Assembly (NCBI RefSeq): GCF_009389585.1
Contig: NZ_VIYG01000003.1
Coordinates: forward strand, 124,001 to 188,000
From: Oceanobacillus sp. CFH 90083
Lineage (GTDB): Bacteria > Bacillota > Bacilli > Bacillales > Amphibacillaceae
Length of the DNA stretch: 64,000 nucleotides
Direction of reading: 5' to 3'
Below the pieces are notes generated by a model. That model was not told the DNA's origin and searched no databases. It worked only from the letters and a program-made list of their open reading frames with translations. Both the position numbers and the translations under genes were made by a program. This document shows positions 52,166 to 60,291 of the stretch, one piece after another. Within the stretch, counting starts at the first letter, position 1; each line of letters starts with the position of its first letter.

Positions 52166-52475
52166 CGTCATGACTGATTTTATCACAGATAACCGTCCGT
52201 AAACCCCCGCCTCCAAATAGAAGAAAATAAATCTGTTCAGGCGGGAGATCAGGTGCGCTGATGTCCTGATCCACTCAACTATCGATGGTTTTAGCGGGGC
52301 AACTTCAACCAGCGGGAGAAGAACGAGAACTCCTACTGTTCGAAGTCTCGTTTTACTGAAAATAATAGCTTTCAGTCTGTCAGGATTATCCTATTTCATG
52401 ACGGCCTTGGAATATTCTTTTTGGATCCTCATTAAAGGTTACTGCTTCTACTGGTCTCTTCATTTTTAACAAAAC
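52166..52475 (-). mobile_element. Second IS605/MITE-like structured relic
   Basis: Exact 8-bp inverted repeats CGTCATGA (52166) and TCATGACG (52396-52403) bound ~240 bp with several stems: CCCGCCT/AGGCGGG, AACGAGA/TCTCGTT and ACTGAAA/TTTCAGT. Just outside on the minus strand is a 25-codon frame, KRPVEAVTFNEDPKRIFQGR..., which has the look of a TnpB C-terminus. The structured part would then be the 3' end with guide-RNA scaffold. No intact transposase is present. A non-autonomous MITE is an alternative. Confidence 0.45.
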
Positions 52476-52759
52476 ATATCCGAATAAGCCTGTTCAAAAT
52501 CTTTTACTATAAAATCAATGGTACCTTTTACTAATTTACTTTTTAAGACAGCCTAATCCTGTAAAGAAAAAATTATTAGATACTGACTAAAATAATTGGT
52601 ATAATGATTAAATCGACATTTAGGAGTACGGATATAAATAACTTTTATAAAACGTATAGTTTAGCACAGGTCTAATAATTAAAATTGTATAATTTAGAAA
52701 ATGAACTGAATAAAGCATATCATGGAAACAGTCTTTACAAAGATATTGGAGGAATACAA
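52476..52759. other. Gene-free leader of the alanine-dehydrogenase-like gene
   Basis: AT-rich intergenic DNA. I see no gene or known RNA in it. The promoter of the 52760 operon is presumably here. Confidence 0.4.
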
Positions 52760-53926
52760 ATGATTTTTGGTGTACTAAAGGATACTAAAATAGGAGAATA
52801 TCGTGTGGTATTAACTCCTGTCGAGGCAGCCACTATTAAGGAAGATGGACATACTGTTTTAGTCCAGAAAGATGCAGGATTGTCAGCTGGTTTTACCGAT
52901 GAACAATACGAGCAGGAAGGTGCTGAAATAGTAGAGTCAGCAGAGGAAATGTACAAACGATGTGATTTTCTTGCCAAGGTGAAAGAAATTGAAGAAAGCG
53001 AGTACGGGTTATTAAGAGAAAACCAGATTGTCTATACCTGTATTCATCCGGCAGCGCATCCGGAACAGGTACAAGCTATTCTTGACAGTAAAAGTATTGC
53101 CTTTACAGCAGAGGATTCGCATCGCTTTGGTTCCGTTAACTGTGAAGCAGCAGGAAAGCAGGGAGCGCTGATGGGGTTGAATGCCATGCTGACGATTAAT
53201 GACGGAAAAGGAAAATTTGTCAGCGGACTTGCTGGTGCTCCCGGTATGAAAGTGCTGATCCTGGGAGGCGGATTGGTAGGACGCTCTGCATTGCAGGTGC
53301 TGCAATCCTTAGGTGCCTGGTGCACAGTAATGGACGTAAATTACGGTGTTCTTAGAGATATTGGCAAGACGTATAACGAAAAAGTAAACACCCAGCTATC
53401 CACAAAGCAAAATATTAAAAAACTGCTGCCGGAAATCGATATGGTGATTAACTGTGTGAAATGGCCAAAGGAAAATAAAGACTTCTTAATTGATCGTGAC
53501 ATGCTTCATTTAATGGAGAAGGGTTCTGTACTTGTCGACATTAGTAATGATGCAGATGGTGCCATTGAGTCCTTCCGTGAAACAACACATGAGAATCCAA
53601 CCTATATTGAAAATGGTGTTGTTCATTATTGCGTAAGTAATATCCCTGGAGCAATTGCAAATTCTACATCTGTTGCTTATGCAGCTTCCGTATTGCCGCA
53701 TTTACGATCTATTCTAAATCATGGTGTCAAAGAAGCCTGTGCCCTTGATGGTTTTTTAAGAAGAAGCTTAACGGCTTATAAAGGCTTTTTAACGCATGAA
53801 GAAACCAGTGCCATTCAAAATCGGCCTTGGGTTCGTCCGGAAGATGTGCTGCAGCTGCAAGGGGAAGATATGGACTTTGCTCCGCCGGCTACGCGAACAC
53901 GATCGACAAATTTAGTAGAGATGTAA
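52760..53926 (+). CDS. Alanine dehydrogenase-like (AlaDH/PNT family) enzyme
   Basis: A 388-aa NAD-dependent dehydrogenase of the AlaDH/PNT family. The N-terminal domain has FGVLKDTKIGEYRVVLTPVE, the substrate Lys in FLAKVKEIEE and His in YTCIHPAAHPEQ. The nucleotide domain has VLILGGGLVGRSALQVLQSLGA, then VDISNDADGAIES with the catalytic Asp. It is diverged from standard alanine dehydrogenases (for instance CIHPA instead of YLHLA), so the substrate could be another amino or imino acid. GGAGGAATAC precedes ATG 52760. The GltS-type symporter follows after 25 bp and probably supplies or exports the substrate. Confidence 0.75.
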   Translation: MIFGVLKDTKIGEYRVVLTPVEAATIKEDGHTVLVQKDAGLSAGFTDEQYEQEGAEIVESAEEMYKRCDFLAKVKEIEESEYGLLRENQIVYTCIHPAAHPEQVQAILDSKSIAFTAEDSHRFGSVNCEAAGKQGALMGLNAMLTINDGKGKFVSGLAGAPGMKVLILGGGLVGRSALQVLQSLGAWCTVMDVNYGVLRDIGKTYNEKVNTQLSTKQNIKKLLPEIDMVINCVKWPKENKDFLIDRDMLHLMEKGSVLVDISNDADGAIESFRETTHENPTYIENGVVHYCVSNIPGAIANSTSVAYAASVLPHLRSILNHGVKEACALDGFLRRSLTAYKGFLTHEETSAIQNRPWVRPEDVLQLQGEDMDFAPPATRTRSTNLVEM

Positions 53927-53951
53927 TGCAACCAGGAAAAGGGGAAACTAG

Positions 53952-55337
53952 ATGACGATAAACACATTATTAGTGGATTTTGCCTGTGCAAGTATTCTTA
54001 TTTTATTAGGAATGTTTTTACGTGCAAAATTAAAATTTATTCAAAGAAGTTTTATTCCGGCAAGTTTGTTGGCCGGGCTGCTCGGTCTGGCATTAGGGCC
54101 TGAATTTTTAGATATTTTACCTTTATCAGGGGAGATAGGTTCTTATGCAGGTGTAATTACGATATTTGTATTCGCATCCATAGGGCTTAATGGTTTTTCA
54201 TTTTCACCAGGAAATATGAAGCGGGATATAAATCGTATGGGAGCTTATGCTACATATAAAATTCTTGGGATTGCGCTGCAATTATCTGTTCCGATAATAA
54301 TTTCCATTGTAATTATTTCCAAATTTATCCCGGAAATTAATTATGGGTTTGGATTATTATTAGCAGCAGGGTTTTATGGAGGACATGGAACCGCAGCTGC
54401 CATTGGAACGACCTTTGAGAATATGGGCTGGCAAAATGCAACTGATTTAGGGATGACAGCAGCGACCGGTGGTATTTTAGTTGGTATTTTTGGCGGGCTT
54501 ATTTTTATTAAATGGGCGACTAAGAAAGGCTATACCCATTATGTCAAAGACTTCTCTGAGATATCAGAGGATTTAAAAACAGGTTTAGTAAAGCCTGAAA
54601 ATCGAACAACGATGGGTGACGAAACAGTATCGCCCATTGCGCTGGATCCGTTGGCGTTCCATTTAGCTTTATTAGCTGTTCCGGCAGGATTGGGTTATTT
54701 ACTCAATAACTATATTGCTGAGACATGGAATATGGAATTTCCTACCTTCACCATCTCGTTTATACTTGCATTGCTGATGTACATTCTATTAGGCAGAGGG
54801 AAAAAAGGCATCTATAAGTATGTAGACAGTAAAGTTGTTGACCGTTTAGGAAGTGCTGCAACTGACTATCTTGTCTTTTTTGGGGTAGCATCGATTCAAT
54901 TGCCAGTTGTCAGGGAATATTGGCTTCCATTAACGATACTCATGCTTTCAGGTCTGATTATTGTAGTAATAATGCTTGTTGTTATTGGGCCAGGTATGAA
55001 CTACGAAAGCTGGTTTGAACGTTCTATCTTTGTATATGGTTATTCTACAGGCGTATTTGCGATTGGACTTACATTGTTAAGAGTCATTGATCCAAATAAT
55101 AAATCAAAAACGCTGACAGATACAGCGGTTGTTGGACCATTGAACACACCTCTGGAATTGTTTGCATGGTCAGCGGGCCCGATTATGCTGTTGACTGGGC
55201 AGCACTGGGCATTTGTAGGTATCTATTTAGCGATTGCGATTGCCTGTTTTGTCATAGCAAGAATATTTAAATGGTGGTATTGGAAAATTCCACTGGGAGA
55301 TCGGCCTCCTGTTCCTTTGGACAGGAAGGATGAGTGA
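53952..55337 (+). CDS. gltS: Sodium:glutamate symporter GltS family
   Basis: A 461-aa membrane protein of the ESS (GltS) family with ~12 helices. Hallmarks are SFIPASLLAGLLGLALGP, the first re-entrant loop LAAGFYGGHGTAAAIGTTFE and the second GYSTGVFAIGLTLLRV. It would take up L-glutamate or a related anionic amino acid with Na+. It is ~60 residues longer than E. coli GltS, mainly in the central loop and C-terminal tail. Pairing with an AlaDH-like enzyme points to amino-acid catabolism or balance. Confidence 0.85.
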   Translation: MTINTLLVDFACASILILLGMFLRAKLKFIQRSFIPASLLAGLLGLALGPEFLDILPLSGEIGSYAGVITIFVFASIGLNGFSFSPGNMKRDINRMGAYATYKILGIALQLSVPIIISIVIISKFIPEINYGFGLLLAAGFYGGHGTAAAIGTTFENMGWQNATDLGMTAATGGILVGIFGGLIFIKWATKKGYTHYVKDFSEISEDLKTGLVKPENRTTMGDETVSPIALDPLAFHLALLAVPAGLGYLLNNYIAETWNMEFPTFTISFILALLMYILLGRGKKGIYKYVDSKVVDRLGSAATDYLVFFGVASIQLPVVREYWLPLTILMLSGLIIVVIMLVVIGPGMNYESWFERSIFVYGYSTGVFAIGLTLLRVIDPNNKSKTLTDTAVVGPLNTPLELFAWSAGPIMLLTGQHWAFVGIYLAIAIACFVIARIFKWWYWKIPLGDRPPVPLDRKDE

Positions 55338-55360
55338 CGAATCTAGAAATAGAATAATAG

Positions 55361-55406
55361 AAAAGAAGAAGGCTGGATTCGGGAGAGTCCGGTCTTCTTC
55401 TTTTTT
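55361..55406. terminator. Terminator between convergent operons
   Basis: AAAAGAAGAAGGCTGGA pairs with TCCGGTCTTCTTCTTTT (two wobbles), followed by TTTTT. It lies 23 bp after the gltS stop and may also stop the tartrate operon. Confidence 0.8.
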
Positions 55407-55460
55407 ATTAGTAAACTTTTGATGTTGTCCCTGCATCTATCGTATTATTTATAATCTTCC

Positions 55461-56735
55461 CTAAGGGTAAAACGGAAAGAAGATAGGAAGTAATACCATA
55501 GAGACAATAACGGAAACGAAAACGAGCGGTGCACCTGCTTTCACATAGTCCATAAATCGATATCCACCTATACCATAAATCATGGTATTAGCTGGCATGC
55601 CGATTGGTGTTGCAAATGCTAAAGACCCTCCAATTACGGTTGCCATTAATACAGCTCTTGGATCTGCGCCAATTGAGCTTGCGATCGACAAACTGATTGG
55701 CACTAATAAAGCAGTAGTTGCTGTATTGGACATAAAGTTTGTCATAATAGCGGATATGGCCAGAATTAAGAATAACAATAAATATGGTGATGGTGTGCTG
55801 CCTAAAAGACCGATTAGTGAATGCGCGATGGTTGCACCAGCTCCAGAGCTGTCAATGGCGGTGGCTAATGCTAAAGAACCGACAAATAAAAGAATGGTAC
55901 TCATATCAATCGATCTCATGGCAGCTCTTTCTGAAATAACTCTGGTTGCTACTAAAGTTAATGCTCCAACCCATGCAGATACATGCAATGGTACCCCGAT
56001 AACATCCTCCAGAATCATCGCTAGCACAGTTAAGGTAAGAACAATCAGGGACATATACTGTTTCCATTTAGGTACATTCGAATAATCTACCTGCTGGTTA
56101 AAAACAGAATCACTATCTAATGCTCGATCCTTTCGGTTTGGTAATAAGCGATAACCGAAAAAGCAAAAATACAAGATACCAATGATTAATATAGGCAAGC
56201 CAACTTTTGCATACTCAAAAAATCCAAATGATAATCCGATATCCTGTAAAGCCGATTGGGCAATCATATTTCCGGGAGCACCAATCAGGCTTAAATTTCC
56301 GCCCATCGCCGCTGCAAAAACCAGTGGAAGGAGTAACCTGGACCTGGCAAATCCTGATTTTGCTGCTACACCAATGATAACTGGAATGAAGACAGCAGCT
56401 GTACCTGTATTGGATAAGAAACCGGAAAGTGTGCCAGTGATAATCATAATAACAGCAATTAGCATTCGTTCCGTTTTTGCAAATTTTGTAATAATACCAC
56501 CGAACCTTTGTGCCATTCCTGTTTCAAAAAAAGCTGCGCCAACAATAAACATAGCTATAAAAAGCAATACATTATTATTAACAAAGCCGCTGAAAGCCTC
56601 ACCCGGATCTAAAACACCGGTTAATATTAATCCAACTGCCACAATCATTGCTGTAATAGGCAGTGGAATCTTTTCCAAAGCAAACATAATAATGGCAAAT
56701 ATTAAAAAAAGCAAAGTAATCATTTCAGGACTCAT
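55461..56735 (-). CDS. SLC13/DASS family transporter, copy 2 (tartrate operon)
   Basis: A 424-aa carrier with ~11 helices. The SLC13/ArsB-like superfamily motifs are SGFLSNTGTAAVFIPVIIG and TNFMSNTATTALLVPIS, the two SNT signatures that hold Na+ and the carboxylate. GGNLSLIGAPGNMIAQS is also typical. It is shorter than copy 1 at 36784 and has canonical SNT where copy 1 has STS. As the last gene of the operon with tartrate dehydrogenase and glycerate kinase, it most likely imports tartrate or D-malate. AGGAGGAATTAT precedes the ATG. Confidence 0.87.
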   Translation of the reverse strand: MSPEMITLLFLIFAIIMFALEKIPLPITAMIVAVGLILTGVLDPGEAFSGFVNNNVLLFIAMFIVGAAFFETGMAQRFGGIITKFAKTERMLIAVIMIITGTLSGFLSNTGTAAVFIPVIIGVAAKSGFARSRLLLPLVFAAAMGGNLSLIGAPGNMIAQSALQDIGLSFGFFEYAKVGLPILIIGILYFCFFGYRLLPNRKDRALDSDSVFNQQVDYSNVPKWKQYMSLIVLTLTVLAMILEDVIGVPLHVSAWVGALTLVATRVISERAAMRSIDMSTILLFVGSLALATAIDSSGAGATIAHSLIGLLGSTPSPYLLLFLILAISAIMTNFMSNTATTALLVPISLSIASSIGADPRAVLMATVIGGSLAFATPIGMPANTMIYGIGGYRFMDYVKAGAPLVFVSVIVSMVLLPIFFPFYP

Positions 56736-56783
56736 ATAATTCCTCCTAAGGCATATCCGTTTGATAAATGAAAATACGTGAGA

Positions 56784-57911
56784 CTACTCCTTTGACCATG
56801 TCAGGAAGGAAGCAATTTGTTGTGAGATATAGCTGATATTTTTCTGTACTTGTGATAATGACATTGCCTGTTCTAAAGTTTGAATACCGGGAATAACAGA
56901 TAAACATGATTTGATACCGCTTTCATAAAAATCTGGCAGTAAGGAAGTATCTATGCTCCCGGCTATAGCGATCACTGACTTATTTAGATGCTGCGCATGA
57001 CGTGCAATGCTTACGGGTGCTTTCCCTGACAATGTCTGGGAATCCAATCTTCCTTCTCCAGTAATAACAACATCAACTTGTGGAATGGTTTCTTTAATTT
57101 GGAGTTTTTCCATAAACCAATCTGCCCCATCAAATATTTGCGCTCCAAGTGCTAAGCATGCAGCCCCTAAACCACCTGCAGCTCCTGCGCCTGGAGTATC
57201 CTGATATTTTTGTAGAATAGGGGATATTGTACATAATCGCTGTATCTGCTTTTCAATTTGCATTAAGTCATCTGGAGTCATTCCTTTTTGCGGACCAAAA
57301 ATATAGGTAGCCCCGTCCGGACCCCAAAGCGGATTTTGCACATCTGTGATTACGGTTAATGAGACATCTTTATTTGATGTTATACATGTTGAAAAATCTA
57401 TATGTGTAATAGCTTCTAAGGCAGCAGCTCCTGATAAGACGGATTGATGAGAGGGGGTTGTAATGGTTACCCCTAAGGCTTGCAGCATACCAATTCCCAC
57501 ATCATTTGTTGCACTGCCGCCAAGTGTAATAACAATATTCACTGCGCCATGTTCTATTGCGTGTATTATTGCTTCACCCACACCATATGTAGTCGTATAC
57601 AAAGGATTTCTCTTGTTTGGAGGGATCATAGGTAATCCACAGATTTGAGCAATTTCAATGACTGCCGTACCATCATGCATCATGGCATAATAGCTTGTTA
57701 TTTTTTCACCCAGCCCGCCTGTGACTGTACACTCTATCCTTTCTGCAATTTCTGCATCAATTAAAGCATCTATTGTGCCCTCACCACCATCTGCCAAGGG
57801 CTTTTGAATAACTTCTAAGCCTCTATTCTCTAATTCTTTTGCTATAATACGATTAATTTCCGAAGAGTCTATACTTCCTTTAAATGAATCGACAGCAGTT
57901 AAGACTTTCAT
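56784..57911 (-). CDS. glxK: Glycerate kinase (GlxK family), copy 2
   Basis: A 375-aa glycerate 2-kinase. The first motif is VDSFKGSIDSSEIN, then KPLADGGEGTIDALI, TLGGSATNDVGIGMLQALG, FGPQKGMTPDDLMQI, GAGAAGGLGAACLA and ITGEGRLDSQTLSGK. All are canonical, more so than copy 1. It phosphorylates D-glycerate formed from tartrate by the neighbouring enzyme, feeding lower glycolysis. AGGGAGGAAATT precedes the ATG. It is the third gene of the minus-strand operon. Confidence 0.94.
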   Translation of the reverse strand: MKVLTAVDSFKGSIDSSEINRIIAKELENRGLEVIQKPLADGGEGTIDALIDAEIAERIECTVTGGLGEKITSYYAMMHDGTAVIEIAQICGLPMIPPNKRNPLYTTTYGVGEAIIHAIEHGAVNIVITLGGSATNDVGIGMLQALGVTITTPSHQSVLSGAAALEAITHIDFSTCITSNKDVSLTVITDVQNPLWGPDGATYIFGPQKGMTPDDLMQIEKQIQRLCTISPILQKYQDTPGAGAAGGLGAACLALGAQIFDGADWFMEKLQIKETIPQVDVVITGEGRLDSQTLSGKAPVSIARHAQHLNKSVIAIAGSIDTSLLPDFYESGIKSCLSVIPGIQTLEQAMSLSQVQKNISYISQQIASFLTWSKE

Positions 57912-58033
57912 GAATTTCCTCCCTCTATATAAGTAAAATGATCTTGTTTTCTCCTTTGGAAAAAAGGTACTCAGATAAGTCTATCTCAGTACCTTTTATG
58001 ATTGGACACACTTCAAATATAAGGACTACATTA

Positions 58034-59110
58034 TTACAGTGTCAGATTTTTAATAATAGCATTTGTAATTTCTTCTGTATTACTTGTTCCGCCAATATCA
58101 CGAGTAATGATGCCTTGTGCAGTTGTGTTGCGAATTGCCTCTTGTAAATTATTTGCTTCTTCATGCAGCCCTAAATCCTCCAGCATGAGAGCAGCACTGG
58201 CAATGGTGCCAATTGGATTTGCTACACCTTTTCCGGCGATATCTGGAGCTGATCCATGTACAGATTCAAACATGCTCGGGTGACGCTTATCCACCTGCAG
58301 ATTAGCACTGGATGCAATTCCTAAGCTGCCTGCCAGAGCACTTCCTAAATCGGATAAAATATCAGCGAATAAATTAGATGCAACCACAACCTCCAGGCTT
58401 TCCGGATTCAGTACAAATTGAGCAGCCATCGCATCTACCAGCCATTGATCCGTCTCTACGTCTGGATATTCTTTACTAACGCGTTCAAATACTTCGTCCC
58501 ATAAAACCATTCCATATTGCTGTGCATTACTTTTCGTAACACTGGTTACTTTCTTTCTTTTTCGTGTCCGTGCAAGATCGAATGCAAAGCGGATAATGCG
58601 TTCACAGCCATGCTCTGTAAAAATGGAAGATTGAATAGCTACCTCTCTTTCATCAGGACGGGCGCTAAAGTTTCTTCCGCCGATTCCGGAGTATTCCCCC
58701 TCTGAATTTTCACGTACTAAGATCCAGTTGAGGCTTTCCGGATCAGGATGGGCGATACGGTGTTGAACACCTGGCAAAAATTCAACAGGTCTGATATTTG
58801 CCCATTGATCCAGCCCTTGGCAAATTGCGATACGCAGCCCCCATAAGCTGACATGATCCGGAACACGAGGGTCACCGACAGCCCCAAAATAAATGGCATC
58901 ATAATTTTTTAAAGTTTCTACACCGTCTTTTGGGATCATGCTTCCATGCTCTATATAGTAATCACTTCCCCAATTGAAGTAATCGCTTTCAAATTTGAAT
59001 TTACCGTTTGACTGTTCCTCCAGGCAGGTTAATACCTTCATACCGGCTGCAATTACCTCTTTCCCGATACCATCTCCTGGAATTACTGCAAGCTTAAATG
59101 TTTTTGTCAT
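58034..59110 (-). CDS. Tartrate dehydrogenase/decarboxylase or D-malate dehydrogenase
   Basis: A 358-aa member of the beta-decarboxylating dehydrogenase family. It starts FKLAVIPGDGIGKEVIAAG and has GAVGDPRVPDHVSLWGLRI, ANIRPVEFLPG, VRENSEGEYSGIGG, NLFADILSDLGSALAGSLG and SVHGSAPDIAGKGVANPIG. The SLWGLRI and RPVEFLPG segments distinguish tartrate/D-malate enzymes (TtuC, DmlA, YeaU) from isopropylmalate and isocitrate dehydrogenases. With glycerate kinase next to it, the meso-tartrate to D-glycerate decarboxylation is favoured. GGGGGAAGCG precedes the ATG. Confidence 0.9.
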   Translation of the reverse strand: MTKTFKLAVIPGDGIGKEVIAAGMKVLTCLEEQSNGKFKFESDYFNWGSDYYIEHGSMIPKDGVETLKNYDAIYFGAVGDPRVPDHVSLWGLRIAICQGLDQWANIRPVEFLPGVQHRIAHPDPESLNWILVRENSEGEYSGIGGRNFSARPDEREVAIQSSIFTEHGCERIIRFAFDLARTRKRKKVTSVTKSNAQQYGMVLWDEVFERVSKEYPDVETDQWLVDAMAAQFVLNPESLEVVVASNLFADILSDLGSALAGSLGIASSANLQVDKRHPSMFESVHGSAPDIAGKGVANPIGTIASAALMLEDLGLHEEANNLQEAIRNTTAQGIITRDIGGTSNTEEITNAIIKNLTL

Positions 59111-59148
59111 TACGCTTCCCCCTTGATTAAGTTATATATATCTTAATC

Positions 59149-59160
59149 AATGTATACATT
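59149..59160. promoter_or_regulatory. Putative GntR operator 1
   Basis: AATGTATACATT, a perfect 12-bp palindrome of the type bound by FadR-subfamily GntR regulators, ~40 bp before the dehydrogenase gene. Confidence 0.6.
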
Positions 59161-59209
59161 AATGTCAATATAATATTTAAAATATTTATTTTTCGTGTTT
59201 TAAACTTAT

Positions 59210-59227
59210 TTAATGTATTCATTAAAT
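59210..59227. promoter_or_regulatory. Putative GntR operator 2
   Basis: TTTAATGTATTCATTAAA has perfect 7-bp arms and shares AATGTAT with operator 1. It lies ~60 bp further upstream, between the regulator and the dehydrogenase gene. Confidence 0.5.
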
Positions 59228-59228
59228 A

Positions 59229-59268
59229 AAATTAGCAGAAAGGAATGCATCCCTTTCTGCTAATTTTC
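59229..59268 (-). terminator. Terminator overlapping the gntR stop codon
   Basis: AAATTAGCAGAAAGG and its complement form a 15-bp stem that includes the end of the regulator gene, followed on the minus strand by TTTTATTT. It separates the regulator transcript from the tartrate operon. Confidence 0.75.
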
Positions 59269-59949
59269 TCTGCGCAGTACATTTAAAATTTCAATATGTG
59301 ATCTATTTCGATGCTCCTGCATAACATACTTTGCGGCTTGTTCATTCTTTGCGATCATACAGGCGACAATCGCTTTATGCTCCTGAATCGATTGTGTCGG
59401 TAGAGGTCTTTGATGAATCGTATAAAGCCTGGCCCGGTGACATTGGTCATCGAAAGTTTCATAGGTATTAGATAGACGTTGATTGGAAGCTAAATCTAAA
59501 ATACGACGGTGGAACAAGTCGTCCAGCTTGGACCAGCGTGCTAAGTCTTCACGATCCAATGCCTCCAGTTGTTCATCAATCATATGCTGGAGCTGCTGGA
59601 TGTCTTTATCGGTTGCGTGCCGTGTTGCTGCTTCTGCTGCGATGCTGTCAAGTGCTACAATCACACTGTAGATTTCCTGCAGATCCTCTGGACGGATAGG
59701 CTCGACAACAAATCCTTTACGGGGGACAAGCCGGATTAATCCTTCCGTTTCCAGCCGGACAAAGGCTTCCCTTACAGGTGTTCTGCTCATTTCCAGAAAT
59801 TCTGTTATTTCACGTTCTAAAAACATACTTCCTGGAGACAGAATCAGTTCCCTGATGGCAGTTTTAAGTATTAAATAAGCTTGCTGAGGTAATTTATAAT
59901 CTTCAATATGATGGATGGTTGCTTTTATTTTATCTAATGGAAATTCCAT
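59260..59949 (-). CDS. GntR/FadR-subfamily regulator (FCD domain)
   Basis: A 229-aa regulator. The N-terminal winged HTH (QAYLILKTAIRELILSPGSMF, TEFLEMSRTPVREAFVRLETEGLIRL) is followed by the all-helical FCD effector domain with LFHRRILDLASNQRL and C-terminal EHKAIVACMIAKNEQAA, where Asp/His residues bind metal and a carboxylate ligand. It lies upstream of and in the same direction as the tartrate operon. It very likely responds to tartrate or a related hydroxy acid. GAAGGAGCGG precedes the ATG. Confidence 0.9.
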   Translation of the reverse strand: MEFPLDKIKATIHHIEDYKLPQQAYLILKTAIRELILSPGSMFLEREITEFLEMSRTPVREAFVRLETEGLIRLVPRKGFVVEPIRPEDLQEIYSVIVALDSIAAEAATRHATDKDIQQLQHMIDEQLEALDREDLARWSKLDDLFHRRILDLASNQRLSNTYETFDDQCHRARLYTIHQRPLPTQSIQEHKAIVACMIAKNEQAAKYVMQEHRNRSHIEILNVLRREN

Positions 59950-60291
59950 ATAAACCGCTCCTTCTTATACACAAAAGATAGCTGTATTATTTCATTTTGT
60001 TAATTTGTTATCCAACTTAACCCTATTATACTAAAGATATTAAAGTAACCAGAAGAGTTATTTCTTCCTGTAAGGAGAATAAACAGAAAAGTAGATAAGA
60101 ATGAAATGCATGAACCAGGCAGTGATGCCTCGTGTGGTGCAATTTCTAAGGTTTCGCAGCGATTGAGCACATGATCTAAAAATGGTATATTTAGATAAAT
60201 ACTAGATACATAACTCGAATAAAACAAAAAGCTGAAAGTGGCTGATCAGGTCACTTTTAGTTTTTGGTTAAAAGAAAGTAAGGAAATAAAT
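59950..60291. other. Intergenic region before the Z1 gene
   Basis: About 340 bp. Apart from the hairpin at 60226-60265 I see no supported gene; a 75-codon minus-strand frame here has no ribosome site and no recognisable similarity. Confidence 0.45.
60226..60265 (+). terminator. Terminator-like hairpin in the Z1 leader
   Basis: AAAAAGCTGAAAGTG pairs with CACTTTTAGTTTTT (wobbles and one bulge) and ends in T5. It sits 27 bp before the Z1 start codon, so it could act as an attenuator or mark the end of a lost upstream gene. Confidence 0.5.

Noticed and set aside
55582-56739. Two long plus-strand frames (167 and 185 codons) opposite the SLC13 gene
   Set aside because: They are antisense shadows of a clear membrane-transporter gene; their composition (A, I, K, N rich) follows from the hydrophobic codons on the other strand.
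60000-60227. 75-codon minus-strand frame upstream of the Z1 gene
   Set aside because: No Shine-Dalgarno site, no similarity I recognise and no neighbours to support it. It could be a small relic but this cannot be shown.
60238-60291. Longer Z1 protein starting at GTG 60238
   Set aside because: The extra codons lie inside a terminator-like stem and the ATG at 60292 has a proper AAGGA site.
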